DNA of 45,775 nucleotides from Burkholderiaceae bacterium (GTDB lineage Bacteria; Pseudomonadota; Gammaproteobacteria; Burkholderiales; Burkholderiaceae_E). A program made the position numbers and the translations under genes. Below the pieces are notes generated by a model. That model made no database searches. It saw only the letters and a program-made list of their open reading frames with translations, and was not told the DNA's origin. This document shows, piece by piece, positions 8,007 to 15,765 of this stretch. Where the stretch lies: the NCBI GenBank assembly GCA_023384005.1, contig JAHDXY010000005.1, positions 1-45,775 of the forward strand, written 5' to 3'. How positions within the stretch are numbered: position 1 is the stretch's first letter; each line of letters begins with the position of its first letter.

Positions 8007-9799
8007 ACCAGGGCGGAACTCCTCGTGGCGGGGCTGGCCCCGATCCAGCGCTCGCGACGCACGACGCCGAGGTCGACCCGATCCTCGCTTCGGTGCTGCA
8101 CCGGCGCCTGAAGTCGATCACCGAGGAGATGGGCCTGACGCTGTTGCGCACCACGCGCTCGCCGATCCTCAACGAAGCGCGCGATTTCGTCACCGGCATG
8201 TACGACGCGCGCGGGCAGATGCTCGAGCAGACCGAGTACATTCCGGTGCTCGCGTTCGCCCTGCAGCCTGCCTGCGAGCACGTCGTCGAGTTCTTCGGCG
8301 ACGACATCCACGAGGGCGACGTCATCCTGCACAACGACGTGTTTTCGGGCGGCAACCAGAACAACGACGTCGCGGTGTTCCGGCCGGTGTTTCGCGACGA
8401 GGTGCTGGTCGCGTGGGCCGCGTGCAAGGGCCACCAGGCCGACATCGGCGGAGCGCAGGCGGGCGGCTACAACCCCGAGGCGCGCGAGGTCTGGCAGGAG
8501 GCGTTGCGCATCACGCCGGTGAAGGTGCACGAGCGCGGCAAGCTGCGACGCGACGTCTGGCGGATGATCTTCGCCAACATCCGCTACGGCATCGTCGAGG
8601 AGGACATCAAGGCGCAGATCGGCGCGACGCGCATCGGCGAGCGCGGCATGCACGAGCTGTTCGCGCGTTTCGACGCGCGAGTCTTCGACGCCTGCATCGA
8701 CTACCTGTTCAGCGCATCGGAGCGCATGGTCCGGCGGGAAATCGCGGCGATACCGGACGGCGTCTACCGCGGCGAGAGCTGGGCCTACTACGACGGCGTG
8801 ACCGAGGGCTCGAAGATGAAGATCGCGCTCGCGGCAACGGTGGCCGGCGACGAACTGACTGTCGATTTCACCGGCTCGTCGCCGCAAACGCCAGGCTTCG
8901 TCAACGCGCCCTACTCCGCCACCGCCTCGGCGCTGCTGCTCACCCTGCTGATGCTGATCGACCCGGAGGTGCCGCACAACGCCGGCATCCTGCGTCCGAT
9001 CCGGATCATCAACCCGGAAGGCTCGTTTCTCAACGCACGCTTTCCCGCGGCGACGACCTTCGGCAATTCGATCACCGGCCCGACTTCGGACGCGATCTTC
9101 CGTGCCTTCTCGCACGCGCTGCCGAAGATGGTCACCGCGGGCTGGAACCGGATGATGGGCTTCACGATCACCGGGACCGACCCGCGCCACGAGCGTCCCT
9201 ACGTCGACATCCTGTTCCTCGCGCTAAAGGGCGGATCGGGCGCGACCTGGGGCGCCGACGGCTACGATCACATCGGACTGATCAACTGCGCCGGCGGAAT
9301 CCTCGCGCAGGACTACGAGATGTTCGAACTGCACGACCCGCACCGCCTCGTGCGCCACGAGTACGCTCGCGATTCGGCCGGCGCCGGTCGCTGGAGGGGC
9401 GGGCTGGGCGTGCAGACCGAGTTCGTGATCGACGGCGAGAACGTCACCGGCATCGCGTTTGGCGACGGCGTCGAGGAATCCGCGCGTGCCTTCGGCCTGT
9501 TCGGAGGTCGCCCGGGCAGCATCAACGAACTCACCCTCGGCTACCCCGACGACACGGTCCGCCGCCCCAAGGCCAAGGAGATCGTTCGCGGCATCCCGCG
9601 CGGCACGGTTTTCCGCCAGCATGCCGGCGGCGGTGGCGGCTACGGCGATCCGATCGAGCGCCCGCTGCAACAGGTGATCGACGACGTGATCGACGGATTG
9701 TTGAGTGTCGACGCCGCGCGCGAGGACTACGGTGTCGTGCTAGACCCCGCGACCTTCGTGCTCGACGAATCGGCCACGGCAGAGAGGCGCGGCCGATGA
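8003..9799 (+). CDS. hyuB: Hydantoinase B-type subunit (HyuB)
   Basis: 598 residues, the usual size for the B subunit. Family signatures are SITEEMGLTLLRTTRSPILNE near the start (residues about 35-55), HNDVFSGGNQNNDVAVFRPVF, HQADIGGAQAGGYNP, GPTSDAIFRAF and the C-terminal GGGGGYGDPIERP. It would pair with HyuA as the second catalytic subunit. ATG 8003 overlaps the hyuA stop (ATGA), with GGAGG (7991-7995) as RBS, so the two subunits are translationally coupled. Reading frames that start far upstream in this frame pass through the 10-bp array and are not real. Confidence 0.93.
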   Translation: MNQGGTPRGGAGPDPALATHDAEVDPILASVLHRRLKSITEEMGLTLLRTTRSPILNEARDFVTGMYDARGQMLEQTEYIPVLAFALQPACEHVVEFFGDDIHEGDVILHNDVFSGGNQNNDVAVFRPVFRDEVLVAWAACKGHQADIGGAQAGGYNPEAREVWQEALRITPVKVHERGKLRRDVWRMIFANIRYGIVEEDIKAQIGATRIGERGMHELFARFDARVFDACIDYLFSASERMVRREIAAIPDGVYRGESWAYYDGVTEGSKMKIALAATVAGDELTVDFTGSSPQTPGFVNAPYSATASALLLTLLMLIDPEVPHNAGILRPIRIINPEGSFLNARFPAATTFGNSITGPTSDAIFRAFSHALPKMVTAGWNRMMGFTITGTDPRHERPYVDILFLALKGGSGATWGADGYDHIGLINCAGGILAQDYEMFELHDPHRLVRHEYARDSAGAGRWRGGLGVQTEFVIDGENVTGIAFGDGVEESARAFGLFGGRPGSINELTLGYPDDTVRRPKAKEIVRGIPRGTVFRQHAGGGGGYGDPIERPLQQVIDDVIDGLLSVDAAREDYGVVLDPATFVLDESATAERRGR

Positions 9800-10227
9800 G
9801 CGCGCCGCGGATCGACCATATCGGGATCGTCGTCGACGACCTCGAAGCTGCGATCGCCGCGATCTCGAAGATGCTCCCCGGAGCGCCGCTGCTGCGGCGC
9901 TCGATCCCGGACGCCGGCCTCGAGGTCGCCGAATTCGCCGCCGCCAACGTCATCGTCGAACTTCTCCGCTACACCGATCGCGGCGAAGGGTTCGCTCGCG
10001 CGGTGATGGGCTCGACAACCGGCGTCAACCACCTGTCGCTTGCGGTCGACGACCTCGACGCGGCGCTCGACGCGCTGAGCGCCGCCGGGATCGAGCCAGC
10101 CGGAGGATTCCCGCGACATGGCGCGCATGGACGCATCGCGTTCCTGCCGCGCGATCCGCACACCGGCCTGCTGTTCGAGCTGTGTCAACCCGACGTCGGG
10201 CACGCGGCCGAGGACGGGACGCGATGA
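9796..10227 (+). CDS. VOC-fold protein, methylmalonyl-CoA epimerase-like
   Basis: 143 residues forming two beta-alpha-beta-beta-beta halves of the vicinal oxygen chelate fold. Metal ligands are visible at the expected four places: H8 in DHIGIVVDD, E55 in VIVELLRY, H79 in VNHLSLAVDD and E128 in LLFELCQP. This pattern is that of methylmalonyl-CoA epimerase and glyoxalase-type enzymes. Its place between hydantoinase B and an AMP ligase suggests epimerisation of a substrate or of its CoA ester (inference). ATG 9796 overlaps the hyuB stop by ATGA. Its own stop at 10225-10227 overlaps the ATG of a 14-codon mini-ORF created by a sequence duplication. Confidence 0.88.
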   Translation: MSAPRIDHIGIVVDDLEAAIAAISKMLPGAPLLRRSIPDAGLEVAEFAAANVIVELLRYTDRGEGFARAVMGSTTGVNHLSLAVDDLDAALDALSAAGIEPAGGFPRHGAHGRIAFLPRDPHTGLLFELCQPDVGHAAEDGTR

Positions 10228-10274
10228 GCGCGACCGCACGGCGAGCAGCGCAGGACGGGACGCGATGAGCGCGA
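10211..10274 (+). repeat. 23-bp direct repeat duplicating a stop/start junction
   Basis: Identical 23-base segments lie at 10211-10233 and 10252-10274 (offset 41). Each contains GGGACGCGATGAGCGCG, that is, a TGA stop overlapped with an ATG start. The first copy ends the VOC gene (DGTR, stop), and the second starts the ligase gene (MSA). Confidence 0.92.
10224..10268 (+). other. 14-codon mini-ORF between the VOC and ligase genes
   Basis: ATG 10224 overlaps the VOC stop, and the frame MSATARRAAQDGTR ends in a TGA (10266-10268) that overlaps the ATG of the ligase. It is a by-product of the 23-bp duplication. If translated, it would carry ribosomes across the junction by two ATGA couplings. A functional peptide is unlikely. 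Confidence 0.45.
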
Positions 10275-11656
10275 AGGCCAACCCCGAGCGCAGGCTGTGG
10301 AACGAGCCGATCGAGTCGATGTCGCGCGACGAGATGCGCGCGCTGCAGTGGCGCCGGCTGCGGGAGCAGATGCGATACAACTACGAGCGCTCGCCGGTTC
10401 ATCGCGCGAAGTTCGAGCAGATCGGCGCGCGACCGCAGGACATCGCCAGCTTCGAGGATTTCGCCCGCATCGCGCCGATGACGAAGGACGAGCACCGCAG
10501 CATCCAGCAGGAGTCGCTCGAGCGCCACGGCAACCCTTACGCAATGATGGCCTGCGCCTCGCCTGAGGAGATCGTCCGGATCAACGCCACCTCGGGCACG
10601 ACCGGCACGCCCACGCTGTACACGTTGACCGCGCACGACGTTGCGATCGTCAACGAGATGCACGCGCGCAAGTACTGGCGCGCCGGAATCCGCCCCGGCC
10701 ACGTGATGATCCAGGCGCTGTCGCTGAGCATGTTCACCGGAGGGCTGCCGCTGTCGCAAGGCATCATGCACCTCGGCGCCTGCGTGGTGCCGGTCGGCAT
10801 CGACGGCGGCACGCAGCGCGTGCTCGACATCGTCCGTCTGACCGCACCGCACGCGATCGTCGCGACGCCCTCGTTCGGCCAGTACCTGATCGAGGAGGCG
10901 CCCAAGCTCGCCGGCAGGGCGGCGAGCGAGCTCGGCTTTCGCTGGTTCTTCTGCGCCGGCGAGAGCGGCGGCAGCAATCCCGACGTGCGGCGCACGCTCG
11001 CCGAGGGCTTCGGCGCGAAGGTATACGACCACACCGGGGGCGGGCACGCGTTTCACGGGATTTCCTGCGAAGCCACCGACGATGGGTGCGACGGCATGCA
11101 CTTCGTCTCGCAGGACCACTGCCTGCTCGAGCTGCTCGACCCGGTCACCAAAGCGCCGATCGACCTCGCGGAAGGCGCGATCGGAGAGATGTTGTTCACC
11201 TTCCTCGACTGGCGCGGCGGTCCGTTCATGCGCTACGCGCTGGGCGACCTGCTCCAGGTGTGGACCGAGCCATGCCGCTGCGGCCTGCCCGGAATGCGCT
11301 TCTCGATCCTCGGTCGCAGCGACGACATGCTCAGCGTCAAGGGCGTCAACGTCTACCCGCAGGCGATCGCCAACGAGATCTTCCGGTTCTATCCGAGGGT
11401 CACCGGGGCGTTTCGCATCATGCTCGACGGCCCCGGGCCGAAAGTCGAGCCGCCACTGCGCATCCGCCTCGAGCGCGGCGCGCTCGACGCGGCGCAGCTC
11501 GAGGGACTGGACGCGGAGCTGAGCGCGCAGTTCCGGCAGCGGCTTCGGATTCGCGCGCTGTTCGAATGGCTCGAGCCGGGGACGCTTGCGCGCGAGGCCG
11601 GAAAGACCAGGTACATCGAGCGCATCGCCAGCTCGGCGCGCGACGAACCCCGCTAG
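10265..11656 (+). CDS. PaaK-like AMP-forming CoA ligase (phenylacetate-CoA ligase family)
   Basis: 463 residues. Adenylate-forming signatures are INATSGTTGTPTLYT (P-loop-like motif, about residue 105), the YDHTGGGH substrate/adenine region, and the late block GRSDDMLSVKGVNVYPQAI that closes the active site in PaaK relatives. The CRCGLPG motif before it is also common in this family. The enzyme would activate a carboxylic acid to its CoA ester via an acyl-AMP. ATG 10265 is chosen because it gives the typical MSAKANPERRLWNEPIESM start; upstream frame is out of register with the VOC gene. In context it probably activates the acid released by the hydantoinase pair (inference). Confidence 0.88.
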   Translation: MSAKANPERRLWNEPIESMSRDEMRALQWRRLREQMRYNYERSPVHRAKFEQIGARPQDIASFEDFARIAPMTKDEHRSIQQESLERHGNPYAMMACASPEEIVRINATSGTTGTPTLYTLTAHDVAIVNEMHARKYWRAGIRPGHVMIQALSLSMFTGGLPLSQGIMHLGACVVPVGIDGGTQRVLDIVRLTAPHAIVATPSFGQYLIEEAPKLAGRAASELGFRWFFCAGESGGSNPDVRRTLAEGFGAKVYDHTGGGHAFHGISCEATDDGCDGMHFVSQDHCLLELLDPVTKAPIDLAEGAIGEMLFTFLDWRGGPFMRYALGDLLQVWTEPCRCGLPGMRFSILGRSDDMLSVKGVNVYPQAIANEIFRFYPRVTGAFRIMLDGPGPKVEPPLRIRLERGALDAAQLEGLDAELSAQFRQRLRIRALFEWLEPGTLAREAGKTRYIERIASSARDEPR

Positions 11657-11670
11657 GCAAGGACTCGACA

Positions 11671-12453
11671 ATGGACATGAAGCTCGCCGGACGCAGCGCC
11701 CTGATCACTGGCGCCTCCAAGGGAATCGGACTTTCGATCGCCACGATGCTCGCCGCCGAAGGGTGCGACCTGCACCTGGTCGCGCGCACCGCTTCCGATC
11801 TCGACGCGGCGCGCGAGCGGATCCGCTCCGGCGCCGGCACGAAGGTCAGGCTGCACGTTGCCGACCTCGCCAGGCAAGGCGTCGCGGCGGAACTCGCGCA
11901 ACGCTGCCCGGAGGTCGACATCCTGGTCAACAACGCCGGCTCGATCCCGCGCGGTTCGATCGAGGAGGTCGACGAGAAGCGCTGGCGCGATGCCTGGGAC
12001 CTGAAGGTTTTCGGCTACATCAACATGTGCCGCGAGTTCTTCGCGCTGATGAAGGCGCGCCGCAGCGGCGTCATCGTCAACATCCTGGGCAACGGCGGCG
12101 AGCGGCTCGACGCCGGTTACATCGCCGGGGCGGCGGGCAATGCGGCACTGATGGCGTTCACGCGCGCGCTCGGAGGCAACAGCGCCGACGTCGGGGTACG
12201 CGTGGTCGGCGTCAACCCGGGTCCGGTGGCGACCGACCGGCTGATCGGCCTGATGCGCAAGGAGGCGGCGAGCCGGCTCGGCGACGCCGAGCGCTGGCGC
12301 GAGCTGGCGCGCGGTTTTCCGTTCGGGCGCGCGGCGACGGTCGAGGAGATCGCGGCCACGGTCGTCCTGCTCGCCTCGGACCTCTCCTCGTACACGACCG
12401 GGACGATCGTCACGATCGACGGCGGAATGGTCAACCGCGGATCGCTGATATAG
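11671..12453 (+). CDS. SDR-fold protein lacking the canonical catalytic residues
   Basis: 260 residues with a clear Rossmann fold of the classical short-chain dehydrogenase type: TGASKGIG at 13-20, NNAG at 87-90 and the C-terminal YTTGTIVTIDGGMVNRG. The catalytic region is abnormal. Where Ser is expected the protein reads VIVNILGNGG. The YxxxK motif is missing: Y150 is followed four positions later by A154, and aligning the next helix (NAALMAFTRAL) puts Gly and Asn at the Tyr and Lys places. It may bind a nucleotide but use different chemistry, or be regulatory. It starts 14 bases after the ligase stop, so it belongs to the same operon. Confidence 0.88.
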   Translation: MDMKLAGRSALITGASKGIGLSIATMLAAEGCDLHLVARTASDLDAARERIRSGAGTKVRLHVADLARQGVAAELAQRCPEVDILVNNAGSIPRGSIEEVDEKRWRDAWDLKVFGYINMCREFFALMKARRSGVIVNILGNGGERLDAGYIAGAAGNAALMAFTRALGGNSADVGVRVVGVNPGPVATDRLIGLMRKEAASRLGDAERWRELARGFPFGRAATVEEIAATVVLLASDLSSYTTGTIVTIDGGMVNRGSLI

Positions 12454-12579
12454 CCTTGCGCTCTCGCACGGCGAGCGCGACACGACGAGATCGAGGCGTT
12501 CGCGCCATCGCCGAAGCGGTGGCGGCGACGTACGCTCGGCCACGCGATCGACATCCAACACGCTACGCTCGCCGGTCTG

Positions 12580-12610
12580 GCCGACTGGGACTGAGCGGGC
12601 GCCAGTCGGC
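12580..12610. promoter_or_regulatory. Inverted repeat upstream of the beta-hydroxyacid dehydrogenase
   Basis: GCCGACTGG (12580-12588) and its perfect complement CCAGTCGGC (12602-12610) are separated by 13 bases. It lies 41 bases before the start of the dehydrogenase gene. It could be an operator or a leader hairpin; there is no U-tract, so a simple terminator is unlikely. Confidence 0.5.
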
Positions 12611-12651
12611 ACGCGACGCCGAACGATGAACACACTTGAGCGGAGCATTCG

Positions 12652-13548
12652 ATGAGCGAGACGGTAGCCTTTGTCGGGCTGGGCGCGATGGGCGCGCCGA
12701 TGGCCGCGAACCTGCTCGATGCGGGATTCGCGCTGCGCGTGTACAACCGCACGGCACACCGCGCACAGGCGCTCGGCGATCGCGGCGCGACCGTTTGCGC
12801 GACCGTCGCCGAGGCCGTGCACGCGGCGCGCTTCGTCGTGTCGATGGTCTCGGACGACATCGCGACCCGCGAGACGCTCCTCGCGCCCGGTGGCGTCGTC
12901 GCGAACGCGGACCCGGGCACCGTGATCCTCGGGTCGAGCTCGAACACGCCGGCGATGGCCCGAACGGTCGCCGCCGAAGCGCGCCGTCGCGGACTGCGCT
13001 ACCTCGACGCACCGGTCTCCGGAAGCATCGCCCAGGCCCGCGCGCGCGAGCTCGTGTTCATGGTGGGCGGCGAGGCCGCGGACCTCGAGGCGGCGCGCAA
13101 GCTGCTGCAGGCGATGGGCAGGATGATCGTGCACGTCGGCGCGAGCGGCGCCGGCGCGACCTTGAAGCTCATCAACAACATGCTGTCCGGGACGATGATC
13201 GCGGCGCTCGCGGAAGCGGTCGCGGTGGCGCAGGCTTCGGGGCTCGACCCGGTAGCGGTGCGCGAGGTGCTGTGCGAGGGTGCCGCCGGTTCGCGCCTGA
13301 CGCGCACCAAGATCCCGAAAATGTACGCCAGGGATTTCTCTGCCCAGTTCCAGCTCGAACTGATGGACAAGGACTTGCGCTACTACCTCGCACTCGCGAG
13401 CGAGCTCGACCGCCCGGCTCCGATCGGCGCGCTGGTGCGCAACCAGCTGCACGCCGCTCGCCTCGCCGGGCTTGGGGCCTTCGACACTTCGGTCCTGCTC
13501 GAGCACATCGACGCGCAGAGGCGCCAGGGTCCGAAACCCGAGCTCTAG
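12652..13548 (+). CDS. NAD(P)-dependent beta-hydroxyacid dehydrogenase (3-hydroxyisobutyrate dehydrogenase family)
   Basis: 298 residues with the two-domain layout of the family. The N-terminal dinucleotide site is FVGLGAMGAPMAANL (residues 7-21), the substrate loop is LDAPVSGSIAQA (about 118-129), and the catalytic lysine is K172 in GAGATLKLINN. The YNRT after the second strand suggests NADP preference, since Arg lies where an acid would select NAD; this is only a hint. It sits about 200 bases after the SDR gene, behind an inverted repeat, so it may have its own promoter. Likely role: oxidation or reduction of a 3-hydroxy acid or tartronate-type intermediate. Confidence 0.9.
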   Translation: MSETVAFVGLGAMGAPMAANLLDAGFALRVYNRTAHRAQALGDRGATVCATVAEAVHAARFVVSMVSDDIATRETLLAPGGVVANADPGTVILGSSSNTPAMARTVAAEARRRGLRYLDAPVSGSIAQARARELVFMVGGEAADLEAARKLLQAMGRMIVHVGASGAGATLKLINNMLSGTMIAALAEAVAVAQASGLDPVAVREVLCEGAAGSRLTRTKIPKMYARDFSAQFQLELMDKDLRYYLALASELDRPAPIGALVRNQLHAARLAGLGAFDTSVLLEHIDAQRRQGPKPEL

Positions 13549-13675
13549 CCGAACGGTCGAAGTAGCGGCTTCGCTCGCCGGCTCAACACTCCCGATCGCG
13601 CGGCCGGACGATCGAAGCGCCTTGACCGACGGTTCTCTCCAGCGGGAGTCGAATGCGCACAAGAAAATCGACCGA

Positions 13676-13795
13676 GATCGAGTGGTAATAGGTTTTTCTT
13701 TTCTGTTGTCTTGTTTTCCTCGCATAATTGACTATTACGTTTCGACTCGGAATGACTACAATTACGCTACAAACATCGGATTTCAGGAGCCCAGA
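13676..13795 (+). promoter_or_regulatory. AT-rich leader/promoter region of the Bug-type binding protein gene
   Basis: About 120 bases of clearly lower GC than the surroundings, with pyrimidine-rich tracts (ggtttttcttttctg) and TTGACT at 13728-13733. TACAAT (13757-13762) is a good -10 match, but the spacing to TTGACT is 23 bases, too long for a standard sigma-70 promoter. The exact promoter therefore stays open. The RBS CAGGAG (13784-13789) precedes ATG 13796. Confidence 0.45.
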
Positions 13796-14797
13796 ATGAC
13801 CAGCACCACGAAGTATTCGCGCCTCGCATCGGCGCTCACGTCGCTCGCATGCGCGGCCTCGCTCGCGGTCGCGTCGCAGGCCGCGACCGCGGCCGAATGG
13901 CCAACCAAGCCGGTGCGAATCATCGTGCCCGCGGGCGGCGGCGGCGGAACGGCCGATCCGATCTCGCGAGTTCTCGCCGAAGCGCTGTCCAAGCGCCTCG
14001 GCCAGGCCTTCGTCGTCGAGAACCGTGGCGGGGCCAACGGAAACATCGGCGCGAGCGCCGCCGCGAAATCGGCGCCCGACGGTTACACCGTGCTGTTCTC
14101 CTGGGCCGGCACGCTCGCGACCAACATCAGCCTGTACAAGCAGCTCCCGTTTCACCCGAAGAACGATTTCGATCCGGTCATTCTGATCGGCGCGGTCCCG
14201 AACATCCTCGTCGTGAACAAGGAGCTCGGCGTCGACTCGCTCGCGGCGTTCACTGCCAAGATGAAAAAGGAGCCGGGAAAGCACAATTTCGGCTCGACCG
14301 GAAACGGCAGTTCGATGCACCTCGCGGGCGAACTGTTCAAGAAGAGAACGGGCGCGTACATGGTTCACATTCCGTACAACTCGGCGGGCCAGGCGACCAC
14401 CGACCTGGTCTCGAACCAGACGCAGATGATGTTTCACCTGGTGACCGGCGCGGCTCCTTTCGTCAAGTCCGGACAGCTCAAGGCGCTCGCACTGCTCGCC
14501 GGCAAACGCTCTTCGGTCCTGCCGGACGTGCCGACGATGCGCGAACTCGGTCTTGACGGCGTCGAATCGGAAACCTGGTTCGCGATGCTGATGCCCAAGG
14601 GAACCCCGCCGACGATCGTCGCCAAGCTCAACGCGACGATGAACGAGGTCCTCAGCGATCCGCCGGTGCGCAAGCGGCTGATGGAGATGGGGCTCGAGCC
14701 GCTCGGCGGAACGCCGGCGCAACTGTCGACGCACCTCGATTCCGAGATCAAGAAGTGGGCCGAAGTGGTCAAGTTCTCCGGCGCGACGATCCAATGA
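13796..14797 (+). CDS. Bug-family tripartite tricarboxylate transporter substrate-binding protein
   Basis: 333 residues, standard length for Bug receptors. A signal peptide spans residues 1-33 (hydrophobic SLACAASLAVASQAATAA). The mature part begins AEWPTKPVRIIVPAGGGGGTADPISR, the classic Bug start, followed by VVENRGGANGNIG and the late LPDVPTMRELGL motif. These periplasmic proteins capture carboxylates or other small metabolites and are massively expanded in Burkholderiales; many lack adjacent TctA/TctB membrane genes, as here. The following UroD-like gene starts in an ATGA overlap, so the receptor and the enzymes are probably one operon. Confidence 0.93.
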   Translation: MTSTTKYSRLASALTSLACAASLAVASQAATAAEWPTKPVRIIVPAGGGGGTADPISRVLAEALSKRLGQAFVVENRGGANGNIGASAAAKSAPDGYTVLFSWAGTLATNISLYKQLPFHPKNDFDPVILIGAVPNILVVNKELGVDSLAAFTAKMKKEPGKHNFGSTGNGSSMHLAGELFKKRTGAYMVHIPYNSAGQATTDLVSNQTQMMFHLVTGAAPFVKSGQLKALALLAGKRSSVLPDVPTMRELGLDGVESETWFAMLMPKGTPPTIVAKLNATMNEVLSDPPVRKRLMEMGLEPLGGTPAQLSTHLDSEIKKWAEVVKFSGATIQ

Positions 14798-15765
14798 GCG
14801 CCGACAAGGCGGCGACCGCCGTTCCTGCGATGACCCGGATGCAGCGATTCAGGGCGGCCGTCAGCGGCGCGCCGGTCGATCGCCCACCCTGTCTGTCGTG
14901 GTCGCACTTCGCGAGCGACGAACTGGGCGGGACCGAGCACGCGATGCGCCACGCGCGCTACGTGCGCGACAACGACTGGGACGTGTGCAAGATCGTCAAC
15001 GACTTCCGCTATCCTGCCCCCGAAGGGCTGGAAACGATCGCGGGGCCGGCCGACATGCTGCGTTTCAAGCGCGAGCCGATGACGGCTTCGAGCTTCAGCG
15101 AAGAACTCAAGTGCATTCGCCTGCTGCGCGCCGAATTCGGCCCGGACATGCCGATCATGCTCACGACCTTCGATCCGTTCCAGCAGGTCATGCGCCGCGT
15201 CGGCTACACGAAGGCGCGGCTCGTGTTCGCGCATCCGCGCGAGGCGCTGTCGATGCTCGACGCGGTGTGCTCGACGATGGTCGAGTACATGCACGAGGTG
15301 CGCGCCGCCGGGTGCGACTCGGTGTTCTTCTCGGTCAACAGCGCGATCCTGCCGCCGAATTCGCGTGGCATCGACGACGCCACCTTCAGGGAGTTCTTCC
15401 GGCCCTTCGAGTTGCGCATGCTCGAGGCGATGCAGGGAATGGTCCGCATCCTGCACATCCACGGCACGCAGCTCGACGTCTCGCGCGTGATCGACTACCC
15501 GGTCGAGGTGATCAGCGTGTCCGACCGCCTGCCCGGCAACCCCTCGCTCGCGCAACTGCGCAAGATGACGCCCAAGCCGCTGATGGGCGGCATCGACGAG
15601 TCGACGATCGTCGAGAAGTCGCTGCCCGAGCTGCGCGCCGAGATCCACGATTGCATCGGGCAGATCGGACGCGAGCGCTTCATCCTCTCGCCCGGTTGCA
15701 CGGTTCCGACGCAGACGCCCTGGTACCTGCTGCGCGCGATCCGCGAGACCTGCGAAACGCTCTGA
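14794..15765 (+). CDS. UroD/MtaA-fold protein (uroporphyrinogen decarboxylase family, probable non-heme role)
   Basis: 323 residues. The N-terminus MTRMQRFRAAVSGAPVDRPP is the usual opening of UroD-superfamily proteins related to corrinoid/CoM methyltransferases, and the end reads FILSPGCTVPTQTPW like the family's GC-x-x-P motif. Methyltransferase members bind zinc with His-x-Cys and a late Cys; here the places hold H221-x-H223 (ILHIHGTQLD) and C302. True UroD heme-synthesis residues such as the N-terminal RQAGR motif are absent, so a heme role is unlikely. The neighbours (binding protein, PLP enzyme, Lrp regulator) suggest a catabolic methyl- or C1-transfer step (inference). ATG 14794 overlaps the preceding stop. 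Confidence 0.8.
   Translation: MSADKAATAVPAMTRMQRFRAAVSGAPVDRPPCLSWSHFASDELGGTEHAMRHARYVRDNDWDVCKIVNDFRYPAPEGLETIAGPADMLRFKREPMTASSFSEELKCIRLLRAEFGPDMPIMLTTFDPFQQVMRRVGYTKARLVFAHPREALSMLDAVCSTMVEYMHEVRAAGCDSVFFSVNSAILPPNSRGIDDATFREFFRPFELRMLEAMQGMVRILHIHGTQLDVSRVIDYPVEVISVSDRLPGNPSLAQLRKMTPKPLMGGIDESTIVEKSLPELRAEIHDCIGQIGRERFILSPGCTVPTQTPWYLLRAIRETCETL

Noticed and set aside
13728-13762. Standard sigma-70 promoter TTGACT/TACAAT before the Bug receptor
   Set aside because: The two boxes are 23 bases apart, beyond the accepted 15-19. Kept only as a general AT-rich region.
14794-15765. Heme biosynthesis gene hemE
   Set aside because: It has the UroD fold, but lacks the N-terminal heme-pathway motif, is shorter than HemE, and sits among amino-acid catabolic genes.
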